Assembly (NCBI RefSeq): GCF_900537175.1
Contig: NZ_LS999833.1
Location: forward strand, 2,294,001 to 2,358,000
Direction: 5' to 3'
DNA from: Lentilitoribacter sp. Alg239-R112
GTDB taxonomy: Bacteria; Pseudomonadota; Alphaproteobacteria; Rhizobiales; Rhizobiaceae
DNA length: 64,000 nt
Shown here: positions 17,586-29,257 of the stretch, in pieces
Layout: each line of letters opens with the position of its first letter
How positions within the stretch are numbered: the stretch's first letter is position 1
Notes under the pieces: generated by a model
What the model was told of the DNA's origin: nothing
Database searches by the model: none
The model's input: only the letters and a program-made list of their open reading frames with translations
Translations under genes and position numbers: made by a program

Positions 17586-18467
17586 ATGACAATCGAGATC
17601 AAAACAGTTGGCATTGTTGGTGCAGGGCAAATGGGCGGAGGCATAGCACATGTCTGCGCTACGTCAGGTTATGATGTACTAATTCATGATGTGGCAGCCG
17701 ATCAGATTGATAAAGCACTCTCTAAAATCGCAAAAAATATGGATCGCCAAGTCTCATCCGGGAAACTAAGCAAAGCCGATAAAACCAGTGCACTTGCACG
17801 TATCGGCCCTGCACCCATTGTCGAGAACTTAAAAGATTGCGACATGGTGATCGAGGCTGCCACTGAAAATGAGGATGTCAAACGTAAGATTTTTGAAGGG
17901 CTCTGTGCTATTTTAAAACCAGAGGCTATTCTGGCAAGCAACACATCCTCGCTACCCATCACACGTCTCGCTGCAACGACCGATCGCCCGGGACAATTTG
18001 TTGGTATTCATTTCATGAATCCTGTTCCGGTTATGGAACTTGTTGAGCTTATCCGTGGGATTGCAACTGAAGAAGACATATTCGAAACAGCAAAAGAATT
18101 TGCTATTTCACTCGGCAAAACCGTGACTCTATCGGAAGATTTTCCCGGCTTCATAGTCAATCGCATCCTACTTCCGATGATCAACGAAGCAATCTACACA
18201 CTTTATGAAGGTGTAGGCTCTGTTGAGGCTATCGACACTGGCATGAAACTTGGTACACGCCACCCTATGGGACCACTCGAGTTAGCTGACTTTATTGGCC
18301 TTGATACTTGCCTGTCTATCATGCAAGTTCTTTATCATGGTCTGTCAGATTCCAAATATCGCCCCTGCCCGCTACTCGTCAAATATGTTGAAGCTGGATG
18401 GCTAGGCCGAAAAATAGGTCGTGGCTTTTATGATTATTCCGGAGAAACACCTGTCCCTACACGTTAA
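17586..18467 (+). CDS. hbd: 3-hydroxybutyryl-CoA dehydrogenase
   Basis: A 293-residue NAD(P)-dependent dehydrogenase converting (S)-3-hydroxybutyryl-CoA to acetoacetyl-CoA. The Rossmann motif GAGQMGGGIA lies near residue 10. The catalytic block IHFMNPVPVMELVE (His) is near 140, and FPGFIVNRILLPMINEA near 185 is diagnostic. I place the start at ATG 17586 with AGGATGGGA upstream. A 20-residue upstream extension reads as leader sequence. It acts on the (S)-isomer, so it is distinct from PhaB. Confidence 0.94.
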   Translation: MTIEIKTVGIVGAGQMGGGIAHVCATSGYDVLIHDVAADQIDKALSKIAKNMDRQVSSGKLSKADKTSALARIGPAPIVENLKDCDMVIEAATENEDVKRKIFEGLCAILKPEAILASNTSSLPITRLAATTDRPGQFVGIHFMNPVPVMELVELIRGIATEEDIFETAKEFAISLGKTVTLSEDFPGFIVNRILLPMINEAIYTLYEGVGSVEAIDTGMKLGTRHPMGPLELADFIGLDTCLSIMQVLYHGLSDSKYRPCPLLVKYVEAGWLGRKIGRGFYDYSGETPVPTR

Positions 18468-18479
18468 GACAACAGGCTA

Positions 18480-19154
18480 TCACGGATCTTTTGAAGCAAT
18501 AGCCGCATCAATATAATTCAGCGCATCATCGCCAGACCAGTGCGCTGGACCATTCATAGAAGCGAGTATAAATCCATCTTCATCAAGAAGCATTGTGACG
18601 GGAAGTCCAAATGCAATTCCTTCTTTTTTTAGCTTATTGAAAATACCCATGCTAGCATCTTGGTAGAGTGGCAAATTATCAACGCCAATTTCGTTCAAGA
18701 AACCTTCGGGTTTTTCACGTCCACCGCGATCAATATTGATTGTTAGAACGTCAAAATCTTCGCCTGATTTTTGTGCCTGCAAATCGGATATAGCTGGCAT
18801 TTCTTCCCGGCACGGCGCGCACCACGTAGCCCAAAGATTAACCAGCAGCACCTTTCCCTTAAAGTCCCCAATTGTCTTTATAGACCCGTCCGGCGCTATA
18901 AATTGATGGTCTGGAACCTGGCGGGGTTCGTCAACTGCAAGCATTGCAGCAACATCACCTTGTGCAGATGCCTCGATGATAATTGCCCGCTTTTTGGTAG
19001 TTTCTGAGGCAACAGGCTGATTAGTTTCAATTGTTTGATTGCCATACACCCCATTCATCACGTATATCCCTGCCGCGACGACACAAATTCCAAGCCCGAT
19101 AAAAATTCGCGTAATTGGTTTCGTTCTTGTCGTCGAATTATTTTGCTCTGTCAT
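18480..19154 (-). CDS. tlpA: TlpA-family thiol:disulfide oxidoreductase, membrane anchored
   Basis: A 224-residue protein with an N-terminal membrane anchor (about residues 16-36) and a periplasmic thioredoxin fold. The redox pair is C112 and C115 in [12 protein letters not shown]. TlpA proteins reduce periplasmic copper chaperones or apo-cytochrome oxidase subunits during respiratory complex assembly. It is divergent from argH with only 23 nt between start codons, a pairing conserved in rhizobia. Confidence 0.92.
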   Translation of the reverse strand: MTEQNNSTTRTKPITRIFIGLGICVVAAGIYVMNGVYGNQTIETNQPVASETTKKRAIIIEASAQGDVAAMLAVDEPRQVPDHQFIAPDGSIKTIGDFKGKVLLVNLWATWCAPCREEMPAISDLQAQKSGEDFDVLTINIDRGGREKPEGFLNEIGVDNLPLYQDASMGIFNKLKKEGIAFGLPVTMLLDEDGFILASMNGPAHWSGDDALNYIDAAIASKDP

Positions 19155-19177
19155 CTTTTACTCCGGGGTCTTCTGAT

Positions 19178-20584
19178 ATGTCCGAAAATGAAAATAACAA
19201 ATCTTCGAACAAAATGTGGGGTGGCCGTTTTGGCTCCGGTCCTGACGCTATCATGGAAGAAATTAATGCATCTATTGATTTCGACAAAAAACTTTATGCG
19301 CAAGACATTGAAGGCTCAATGGCTCACGCACAAATGCTTGCCGATAGTGGCATAATTTCGGCAGAAGATCGCGAAAAAATTACTCACGGTCTGAACACAA
19401 TATTGTCAGAAATTGAAGATGATACTTTTCAATATTCCCGCGCTTTGGAAGATATCCACATGAATGTGGAAGCTCGTTTGCGTGATCTTATTGGTCCTGC
19501 AGCTGGCAGATTACACACGGCTCGTTCGCGCAATGACCAAGTTGCGCTTGATTTTCGCATGTGGGTTCGTGCCGAGCTTACCAAAAACGTCACCCATCTG
19601 GAGAAGTTAATTTCTGCATTTGTTGGGCTCGCGGAAGAACATGTCGATACGGTTATGCCAGGTTTCACGCACTTACAGACCGCACAACCAGTCACATTTG
19701 GTCATCACTGTATGGCATATGTAGAAATGTTTGCACGTGACCGAACACGCATGCTCGATTGTATTGACCGACTTAATGAATGCCCGCTTGGTGCGGCGGC
19801 TCTTGCAGGCACAGGATTTGATACAAACCGTCATCAAGTTGCAGAAACGCTAGGTTTTAGAGAGCCAACACGCAATTCGTTAGATAGTGTATCAGATCGA
19901 GATTTCGCATTGGAATTTTTGTCGAACGCCTCGATCTGCGCCACACACATGTCGCGGTTTGCCGAGGAATTGGTTATCTGGTCAACACCACAATTTAACT
20001 TTGTTCGCATGTCTGACAGTTTCTCAACCGGTTCATCCATCATGCCGCAAAAGAAAAACCCGGATGCGGCAGAACTTGTTCGTGCAAAAACAGGTCGCAT
20101 TAATGGTGCAAATATTTCGTTGCTGACGGTTATGAAAGGGCTACCCCTTGCCTACTCCAAAGATATGCAAGAAGATAAAGAACCCGTCTTTGATGCAGCT
20201 GAAAGTTTAGAACTCGCGATTTTAGCTTTAACAGGCATGGTATCCGATATGCATGTGAATAAAGATGCTATGCGTGCCGCCGCAGGTTCTGGTTTTTCGA
20301 CAGCTACCGATCTTGCCGATTGGCTTGTACGTGAGGCAGGCCTTCCCTTCCGCGACGCACACCATGTCACAGGCGCAGCCGTTGCAATGGCTGAAGAGCA
20401 AAATATCGAGCTTCATGAATTGTCTCTTGAAGACTTGCAGAGCCTGAATGCTTCTATCACCAAAGAAATATTCTCGGTACTCACTGTCGATGCTTCCGTA
20501 AACTCACGCAAAAGCTATGGCGGCACAGCACCAGAGCAAGTTCGTAAACAGATTGCTCATTGGCAAAAACATAATTGGGTTTAA
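19178..20584 (+). CDS. argH: Argininosuccinate lyase
   Basis: A 468-residue fumarase/aspartase-superfamily enzyme that splits argininosuccinate into arginine and fumarate, the last step of arginine synthesis. The signature [12 protein letters not shown] lies near residue 285. [14 protein letters not shown] near residue 13, [15 protein letters not shown] near 113 and [16 protein letters not shown] near 158 are typical. The start is ATG 19178. An upstream extension to 19115 would run into the tlpA coding region. The next gene is the small lptM-like lipoprotein. Confidence 0.97.
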   Translation: MSENENNKSSNKMWGGRFGSGPDAIMEEINASIDFDKKLYAQDIEGSMAHAQMLADSGIISAEDREKITHGLNTILSEIEDDTFQYSRALEDIHMNVEARLRDLIGPAAGRLHTARSRNDQVALDFRMWVRAELTKNVTHLEKLISAFVGLAEEHVDTVMPGFTHLQTAQPVTFGHHCMAYVEMFARDRTRMLDCIDRLNECPLGAAALAGTGFDTNRHQVAETLGFREPTRNSLDSVSDRDFALEFLSNASICATHMSRFAEELVIWSTPQFNFVRMSDSFSTGSSIMPQKKNPDAAELVRAKTGRINGANISLLTVMKGLPLAYSKDMQEDKEPVFDAAESLELAILALTGMVSDMHVNKDAMRAAAGSGFSTATDLADWLVREAGLPFRDAHHVTGAAVAMAEEQNIELHELSLEDLQSLNASITKEIFSVLTVDASVNSRKSYGGTAPEQVRKQIAHWQKHNWV

Positions 20585-20666
20585 ATTAATTTTCATAAAC
20601 AGGGTGCACGGACAGAACTTTTTTCGCTAGAAGAGATGTTCATACATCGTTTAAAGGAACTGACGC

Positions 20667-20831
20667 ATGTCGCGTATAACTTTATTTGTAATTGCTTTGA
20701 CTTCTCTCATGGCTCTTTCTGCATGCGGACAAAAAAGCCCTTTGGTTGCACCTGGTGATCTGGATGCGAAAAAGACAGCACCAGCGCCTGAAGAGACAAA
20801 AACCAAAAGTTCCGGTTTTTTACTTGATTAA
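20667..20831 (+). CDS. lptM: LptM-like small lipoprotein
   Basis: A 54-residue gene missed by length cut-offs. The signal peptide (residues 1-19) ends in the lipobox LSAC with the lipidated Cys at 20. It is followed by GQKSPL, close to the G-x-K-G-P-L motif of LptM (YifL), and a short polar Ala/Pro/Lys tail. In E. coli, LptM helps LptD oxidative maturation in the LPS translocon. AAAGGA lies about 8 nt before the ATG. A lipoprotein of this type between argH and lysA is a known alphaproteobacterial arrangement. Confidence 0.85.
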   Translation: MSRITLFVIALTSLMALSACGQKSPLVAPGDLDAKKTAPAPEETKTKSSGFLLD

Positions 20832-20865
20832 TAACCGCTACACCAACGACTGAGTGAATGCATAA

Positions 20866-22134
20866 ATGAACCATTTTGATTATAAAGATGGCATCTTGCA
20901 TGCCGAAAATGTTGCTATTCCTGAAATCGCAGCAAAAGTTGGCACGCCATTTTACTGCTATTCAACAGCAACATTTGAACGCCATTACAAAATCTACGCT
21001 GAAGCTTTTTCCGACCTAGATTCTCTTGTGTGCTACGCCATGAAAGCGAACTCAAATCAGGCTGTTCTCGCGACACTGGCAAAACTTGGCTCTGGCGTTG
21101 ACATTGTATCAGGTGGAGAGTTAGCACGCGCGCTAGCAGCAGGTATCGATGCTCAAAAAATAGTTTTCTCAGGCGTTGGTAAAACAGCGCATGAAATGGA
21201 CGCAGCATTAGAAGCAGGTATTTTGTGTTTCAATGTAGAATCCGAGCCAGAACTTGAACTGCTAAACAACCGTGCGCTTAAAATAGGTAAAAAAGCGCCT
21301 GTCTCTTTTCGTATAAATCCAGATGTTGATGCAAAAACACACGCAAAAATCTCGACTGGTAAGGCTGAAAACAAATTCGGCATTTCTTATAAAAGAGCCA
21401 AAGAAGTCTATGCACGCGCCCGTGACTTAGAAGGTATCAATGCGCATGGCATTGACATGCATATTGGCAGCCAGATCACAGATCTTCAACCATTCGATGA
21501 CGCCTTTGCGTTGCTTGTAGAACTTGTCGAGGAATTACGCAGTGAAGGTCATACCGTTAGCCATGTCGACATTGGCGGGGGCCTTGGCATTCCCTATAAA
21601 AACGACAATTCTCCTCCGCCGGACCCGAGTGCCTATGCCCGAGTTGCAGAAGATCGCTTAAAAGGGTTGGATTGTAAAGTTTTGATGGAACCGGGCCGTT
21701 TGATTGCAGGAAATGCTGGCATTCTTGTCACAGAAGTAATCTATGTAAAAGATGGCGGCGAGAAAAATTTCGTAATCGTTGATGGCGCGATGAACGATCT
21801 TATCCGACCCACACTTTATGATGCTTGGCATGAAATTATGCCTGTTGAAATATCTGCAGCAAATGCCCCTGCAATCATCGCCGACATTGTTGGTCCGGTT
21901 TGTGAAACGGGTGATTACTTGGCGCAAGATCGCCAGATGTCAGAACCTGAACCTGGCGATCTATTGGCCGTCTCAAGTGCAGGCGCTTATGGCGCTGTCC
22001 AGTCAGGGACATATAATTCACGACCTTTAATCCCAGAAGTTCTAGTAAATGACGATAAGTTTCATGTTGTTCGTGAACGTATTTCCATTGACCAACTCAT
22101 AGAGATGGACTCCCTCCCAGACTGGTTAAAATAG
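20866..22134 (+). CDS. lysA: Diaminopimelate decarboxylase
   Basis: A 422-residue PLP enzyme of the alanine-racemase fold that converts meso-diaminopimelate to lysine. The PLP lysine is K60 in CYAMKANSNQ. HIGSQITD near 200, the Gly-rich DIGGGLGIPY near 237 and VGPVCETGDYLA near 343 (catalytic Cys) are all present. It follows the lptM-like gene by 34 nt, as is usual in Hyphomicrobiales. The stop is 11 nt before the CPBP protease gene. Confidence 0.97.
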   Translation: MNHFDYKDGILHAENVAIPEIAAKVGTPFYCYSTATFERHYKIYAEAFSDLDSLVCYAMKANSNQAVLATLAKLGSGVDIVSGGELARALAAGIDAQKIVFSGVGKTAHEMDAALEAGILCFNVESEPELELLNNRALKIGKKAPVSFRINPDVDAKTHAKISTGKAENKFGISYKRAKEVYARARDLEGINAHGIDMHIGSQITDLQPFDDAFALLVELVEELRSEGHTVSHVDIGGGLGIPYKNDNSPPPDPSAYARVAEDRLKGLDCKVLMEPGRLIAGNAGILVTEVIYVKDGGEKNFVIVDGAMNDLIRPTLYDAWHEIMPVEISAANAPAIIADIVGPVCETGDYLAQDRQMSEPEPGDLLAVSSAGAYGAVQSGTYNSRPLIPEVLVNDDKFHVVRERISIDQLIEMDSLPDWLK

Positions 22135-22145
22135 TCGGACACCAA

Positions 22146-22925
22146 ATGGAAGTTCAAACAAATATTGTTGCATTTCTAGCTCTAACATTTGCTATCTCAA
22201 TCTGCGGCTTCATTTGTATTGCAAAAATTCCCGGTGCCCATTCGCCAGACAACCCTAAAGCCATTCCATTTTGGCTTATAACCGTTTGGGGGCCATCGCT
22301 CGCGGCCATTCTCCTATCCTATCAAGATGGGAGGTTGGTAGAATTATTGGCACCTATCTTCCAAATTTCAACTATACCAGATCAAGTTTGGCTACTCGTC
22401 ATAGCGCCTATTTTTTTGTTGCTCATTCTTTCCCGATTTACAAAAGGTGACAGGGAGCCTCTCAGAATAAAATTAGTATTTATATCAATAGCGTTCAATC
22501 TTATTCTCGGCCCCCTAGGGGAGGAATTGGGCTGGCGCGGCTTTATGCAGGAAGATCTAAACACGCAACTCGGATGGTTAGAAACAAGCATTTTTATCGG
22601 TTTCATCTGGTACATCTGGCATCTTCCATTATGGACAATTCAATCACCGCAATCAGAAATATCCATTTACCTGTTTGGCTTTCACTGCTTGGCTTACTCC
22701 ATTATCATCGGAGCAGCCTATACCCTTTCTGGCGGATCAATATTACCAGCAATATTGATCCATTTAACACTAAATCTTGCTTCAAACTGGGCCCTCTTTG
22801 TGGGGCTTCCAAAGCCGAATGATTGGTTTCGGGTCAGCATAATTCCCTATTTTGTTCTTGCAGTTATATCAAGTTGGCTTGTTTATTCTAAAACAGGGGA
22901 AATTGGCCTCAGCCTGCTAGAGTAA
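22146..22925 (+). CDS. CPBP-family intramembrane metalloprotease
   Basis: A 259-residue protein with about eight membrane segments. It carries the CAAX-protease/bacteriocin-processing (CPBP/ABI) motifs: EExxxR as E126, E127 and R131 in GEELGWRGF, a WHLPLW motif near 158, and a final HLTLN near residue 205. The motifs predict an intramembrane protease; substrates of bacterial members are mostly unknown. It sits between lysA and the TIGR02302 gene, a pair usually adjacent in related genomes, so it looks like an inserted accessory gene. The Shine-Dalgarno is weak. Confidence 0.85.
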   Translation: MEVQTNIVAFLALTFAISICGFICIAKIPGAHSPDNPKAIPFWLITVWGPSLAAILLSYQDGRLVELLAPIFQISTIPDQVWLLVIAPIFLLLILSRFTKGDREPLRIKLVFISIAFNLILGPLGEELGWRGFMQEDLNTQLGWLETSIFIGFIWYIWHLPLWTIQSPQSEISIYLFGFHCLAYSIIIGAAYTLSGGSILPAILIHLTLNLASNWALFVGLPKPNDWFRVSIIPYFVLAVISSWLVYSKTGEIGLSLLE

Positions 22926-23024
22926 ATTGTAACATCAACACAGATTGTTGAAAATAATCCGTCTCGTTTTTGCTATATTGACGTGTTAAGCTCCTGCCAA
23001 CACAAAGATTCTTGAAGGCTGGTT

Positions 23025-25601
<2,577 letters not shown>

Positions 25602-25603
25602 TC

Positions 25604-25963
25604 TCACGCAGCCAGAGCTTGTGCTACAGCCTGACGAATATCAGGCAATGAAAAAGGTTTAGGCACAACATCGACAATAATCTGCGCAAGATTATCAGCA
25701 CGTTCACGTTGTTCTGCAAATCCTGTCATCAACAAAATTTTTGTATCAGGATACTTTTCAGCTGTCGCTTCTGCGAGAGCAATTCCATCCATCGCCGGCA
25801 TTCTGATATCAGACAAAAGAAGATCAAACTTATCCTGAGCTAGCTTTTCCAGTCCATCACAACCATCTTCTGCTTCTGTCGTCTCATGCCCATCCATGCG
25901 CAAGGCACGTGCAACGAACGAGCGAAGTGCAGTTTCATCTTCTGTGATCAATATCTTAGCCAT
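25604..25963 (-). CDS. cpdR: CpdR-type single-domain response regulator
   Basis: A 119-residue receiver domain with no output domain. The phospho-acceptor is D52 (LLLSDIRMP), acidic residues E8, D9 and E10 form the metal pocket, T79 (LLMTGF) and K101 (VVPKPF) complete the site. It starts MAKILITEDE and ends ALAA. Unphosphorylated CpdR acts as a ClpXP adaptor controlling cell-cycle proteolysis through the CckA-ChpT relay, and its C-terminal Ala-Ala makes it a ClpXP substrate in Caulobacter. I choose ATG 25963. The frame extends upstream to 26023 without support. Confidence 0.9.
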   Translation of the reverse strand: MAKILITEDETALRSFVARALRMDGHETTEAEDGCDGLEKLAQDKFDLLLSDIRMPAMDGIALAEATAEKYPDTKILLMTGFAEQRERADNLAQIIVDVVPKPFSLPDIRQAVAQALAA

Positions 25964-26095
25964 GTACTCATCCCTATTGTTGCATCTTGATAATGCCAAA
26001 TCGATTTTATTCGATTTTTTCACTTGGGATTATTTAAGCATGAAATTCTTTGCAGGCTGTAAATGGGCTTGGTAAACAAGATGTCAATTTTGATT

Positions 26096-26647
26096 TTATT
26101 GATCTTCAGCATCACCCTTGACGATACCGACATATGGTAACTCTCTAAATGCATAGGCCACATCCATACCATACCCAACGACAAAATAATCGGGGCAGAT
26201 AAAACCAACATAATCAGCAGTCAGTTCGCCTTTTCGCTTTGATTCTTTATCCAGCAAAACTGCAAGACCCACATCTTTTGCGCCACGTTCATACATTAGA
26301 TCACGGGCAAAACGCAATGTATTACCTGATTCCAAAATATCATCAATGATCAGAACATCTCGTCCGGTTACATCACTATCAATGTCTTTAATAATCTTAA
26401 CTTGCTTACCTTCGGTTCCCGTTCCATAGCTTGAAAGTGTTATAAACTCTACTTCAGGGGCTAAACCGGCGCGATAAAGTGCGCGAACAAGATCAGCTGC
26501 AAAAATGAAAGATCCTTTTAAAATAGCAACGACCAGGAGGTCATTTTTGGGGTTTTTTGCAATAGCTGCCGCTATCAGATCGATTTTCTCTTGGATTTCT
26601 GTATCAGAGAACAATACGTCTATATTTTTACCGCGAACAACTTCCAT
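26096..26647 (-). CDS. hpt: Hypoxanthine phosphoribosyltransferase
   Basis: A 183-residue purine-salvage enzyme that makes IMP or GMP from the free base and PRPP. The PRPP-binding motif is DVLIIDDILESGNT near residues 100-113. VVAILKGSFIFAADLVRAL near 43 and YVGFICPDYFVVGYGMD near 147 match the family. I select the ATG at 26647 (MEVVRGKNIDVLF) because homologues begin there. An open upstream extension to a TTG at 26698 is possible. The cpdR-hpt-ftsE neighbourhood is conserved. Confidence 0.94.
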   Translation of the reverse strand: MEVVRGKNIDVLFSDTEIQEKIDLIAAAIAKNPKNDLLVVAILKGSFIFAADLVRALYRAGLAPEVEFITLSSYGTGTEGKQVKIIKDIDSDVTGRDVLIIDDILESGNTLRFARDLMYERGAKDVGLAVLLDKESKRKGELTADYVGFICPDYFVVGYGMDVAYAFRELPYVGIVKGDAEDQ

Positions 26648-26694
26648 AACACCAATAAATCTCTCAAATGACACCGCAAAATAGCGATTTAAAT

Positions 26695-27327
26695 TCAATT
26701 TGGATTAACATAGATGATGGAGCCTGCGCTCAAGCCTCGGTCAATCCGTACAACATGACCTTCATTAGCAGCTTTATTTGGGTTTGGCTTGTCAAAAATA
26801 CCGGATTCAATTGGATTTTCAGTCAATTTCTTTGTTTTAGAAAAGACCCCTTCTGAACCAATACTGCCGGTAAGAACAGTATTATCAATCGTTGATGTCA
26901 AATTATCAACCTGACCGGAAACAAACCCCTGACTGGAAACAAACCAAAGCATCGGAAATAATAATGCTGCAATAATGGAACAAATTGCGAGTGTTAAAAT
27001 TATCTGACTTAGAACTGGTTTTCCAACTTTTTTATCATGCATTTTAGAGAAAACAGATAAACGCTGACCCGGGTTATTTTGGCTTGGATCATTTTGGTTT
27101 GAAATCAACTGTTCACGAATTTTAGATATATGAGCTGCCCTGGGTTGATTCCCAGCAGAAGGTATGCGCGGCGCACGCTCACCCATCTCTATCGTTTCAA
27201 AAATGGCATCTTCAATATCGCGCTCAAATGAATTCAATTTTTTACTTTCTACGTCACGACAAGAAGCGTTGATCAAAGAGATATCTTGTCTTGCAACCAA
27301 AGGCATTTGCTGCTCACTTACCATCAA
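26695..27327 (-). CDS. Single-pass membrane protein of unknown function, upstream of ftsE
   Basis: A 210-residue protein that I do not recognise. The polar N-terminal 105 residues (ERDIEDAIFETIEMGERAPRIP) are followed by one membrane segment (SQIILTLAICSIIAALLF, about 107-125). A polar C-terminal half with Ser/Thr/Lys is probably periplasmic. At this spot most Hyphomicrobiales carry a zinc-ribbon (MJ0042-type) membrane protein. The present protein has a similar topology but no CxxC pair, so it may be a degenerate counterpart. It is divergent from ftsE. Confidence 0.65.
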   Translation of the reverse strand: MMVSEQQMPLVARQDISLINASCRDVESKKLNSFERDIEDAIFETIEMGERAPRIPSAGNQPRAAHISKIREQLISNQNDPSQNNPGQRLSVFSKMHDKKVGKPVLSQIILTLAICSIIAALLFPMLWFVSSQGFVSGQVDNLTSTIDNTVLTGSIGSEGVFSKTKKLTENPIESGIFDKPNPNKAANEGHVVRIDRGLSAGSIIYVNPN

Positions 27328-27511
27328 GGTGTTTGCTTGGGCTTATTCTTTACGAAAAGTAAACAAAAATGGTTAACAGACTGGTAATGCTTTACATGGT
27401 GCACGAATATGCTTATCTGCAAACTATTGGCGGAATTTATATTTAGCCCTATATAAATAAAGATAGCGAGTATTAATCTTTAAATGCTCAGTCTTTGAGG
27501 AATTGTCTGAA

Positions 27512-28174
27512 TTGATCAAACTCGAAAATGTAGGTGTGAGGTATGGAATGGGACCTGAGATCTTACGAGATCTGACTTTCGATATTCCAAAAAGATCTTT
27601 TCACTTTTTAACTGGACCTTCGGGAGCTGGCAAAACAACATTGCTCCGACTTTTATTCATGTCACTTCATCCCACTCGCGGCAATATATCCATGTTTGGA
27701 CGCAGCATTTCAGATATCCCACGCGATGAGTTACCTCTGCTTCGGCGAAGAATTGGCATTGTATTTCAAGATTTTCGTCTCCTCAATCACTTAACCACTT
27801 ATGAAAATGTTGCACTTCCATTGCGTGTTCGCGGCAAAGAAGAAGCAACATACCGAGCTGATGTTGTTGAACTACTTGAATGGGTAGGTCTTGGCGAGCG
27901 AATGCATGCTAGCCCACAGATTTTGTCTGGTGGTGAAAAACAACGCGTTGCTATTGCACGGGCACTTATCGATAGGCCGGAAATTTTGCTTGCGGATGAA
28001 CCAACAGGCAATGTGGATCCACCAATGGCGCTAAGGTTACTTTCACTTTTTAAAGAGTTGAACCGTTTAGGAACAGCGGTAATGATCGCGACCCATGATT
28101 TTTCTCTTATGGATCAGATCAATGCGCGGCGAATGATTCTATCTGAGGGGCAAATCGACATTTATGATAGATAA
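27512..28174 (+). CDS. ftsE: Cell-division ATP-binding protein FtsE
   Basis: A 220-residue ABC ATPase that with FtsX activates septal peptidoglycan hydrolases. The Walker A is GPSGAGKTTLL near 35-45, the signature LSGGEKQRVAIARAL near 134, Walker B ILLADEPTGNVD near 155 and the H-loop IATHD near 190. I place the start at TTG 27512 (MIKLENVGVRYG), 9 nt after GAGGAA (27497-27502). The upstream TTG at 27503 touches the Shine-Dalgarno. It overlaps ftsX by 11 nt. Confidence 0.95.
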   Translation: MIKLENVGVRYGMGPEILRDLTFDIPKRSFHFLTGPSGAGKTTLLRLLFMSLHPTRGNISMFGRSISDIPRDELPLLRRRIGIVFQDFRLLNHLTTYENVALPLRVRGKEEATYRADVVELLEWVGLGERMHASPQILSGGEKQRVAIARALIDRPEILLADEPTGNVDPPMALRLLSLFKELNRLGTAVMIATHDFSLMDQINARRMILSEGQIDIYDR

Positions 28175-29156
28175 GGCCAAGAAAAAAGTCGTAAAAGTCG
28201 GGCAAGCCGCAAAGCTGAAATTCGGCGCTCCGGCTCCTATTGTTCCACCCGCCAATCTGTCCAGCAAAGCGCTGATGGTCGTCGTTGTCATCATGTCCTT
28301 CCTTGCCTGTCTCACTCTTGGTTTTGTAACGCTTATTCAAGATGCTTCTAAAACATGGCAAACCCAAATATCTGGAGAAATTACCATTCAGATAAAACCC
28401 ATTGACGGACAAAATATGGAAAGTGCATTGTCCAATGCGAGAGAGATTGCGCTTACTTACGATGGTACCATAGATGCATCAATCATCGATAAAGAAACAA
28501 CATCTAGATTGTTGGAACCATGGCTTGGCGAAGGTTTTAATCTAGAAGAATTACCGGTCCCGCGCCTTGTTGTCATTACAATTGAAAAAGATGCGCCACC
28601 GGATTTTCAAGCGATGAGCAGAGAACTTTCAGATAAAATCTCAGGTGCATATCTCGATGATCATCGCACATGGGCTGGCCGCTTGGTCAGCATGGCACAA
28701 AATACTGTGTTCATTGGCATGGGGCTTCTCAGCCTTGTTTTAATCGCAACGACTTTAACCGTCGTTTTTGCAACGCGTGGAGCCATGTCGGTTAATCATG
28801 AAATCATTGAAGTTTTGCATTTCGTGGGTGCTGAATCCTCGTTTATCGCTGGTGAATTTCAACGCCACTTCCTGCTCACGGGCCTTTATGGCGGTACAAT
28901 CGGTGGGGCACTTGCCGCATTTGCATTCTTTATCACCGATTACTTGCAAGAACGAACAATGGCTACCGCTCTTGGTGACCAGGCAAATGCTCTCTTTGGC
29001 AGTTTTCAAATGGGGCCATCGGGCTATCTTGGCATCGTAATAATTGTCATCACAGTTGCTGCCCTTACAGCACTCACCACGCGTCTAACGGTTATCCGAA
29101 CGATTCGTGAAATTGATCTTGTTCGCTCAGATCCTTCTCAATCCAATCAAGTTTAA
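28164..29156 (+). CDS. ftsX: Cell-division protein FtsX
   Basis: A 330-residue permease-like partner of FtsE. It has a cytoplasmic basic N-terminus and TM1 near 33-55 (LMVVVVIMSFLACLTLGF). A large periplasmic loop (60-180) contacts cell-wall hydrolase activators, followed by three TM segments near 185-210, 235-260 and 285-310 and a basic cytoplasmic tail. The start ATG lies inside the end of ftsE, which implies translational coupling. Confidence 0.94.
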   Translation: MIDKAKKKVVKVGQAAKLKFGAPAPIVPPANLSSKALMVVVVIMSFLACLTLGFVTLIQDASKTWQTQISGEITIQIKPIDGQNMESALSNAREIALTYDGTIDASIIDKETTSRLLEPWLGEGFNLEELPVPRLVVITIEKDAPPDFQAMSRELSDKISGAYLDDHRTWAGRLVSMAQNTVFIGMGLLSLVLIATTLTVVFATRGAMSVNHEIIEVLHFVGAESSFIAGEFQRHFLLTGLYGGTIGGALAAFAFFITDYLQERTMATALGDQANALFGSFQMGPSGYLGIVIIVITVAALTALTTRLTVIRTIREIDLVRSDPSQSNQV

Positions 29157-29257
29157 ATCCAGCGAGAAGTTTGACGATTGTCAATACCTGAAAAAATGCC
29201 CTGCTTACTTCATAAAAAGGACTGGTCTTAGCCATATTTCAGTAGTAAAAGCGATGC

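Noticed and set aside
25997..26019. AAATCGA-TTTTAT-TCGATTT hairpin between cpdR and hpt
   Set aside because: The stem is weak and AT-rich, and its T-tract is on the plus strand, opposite to both flanking genes, so a terminator role is not supported.
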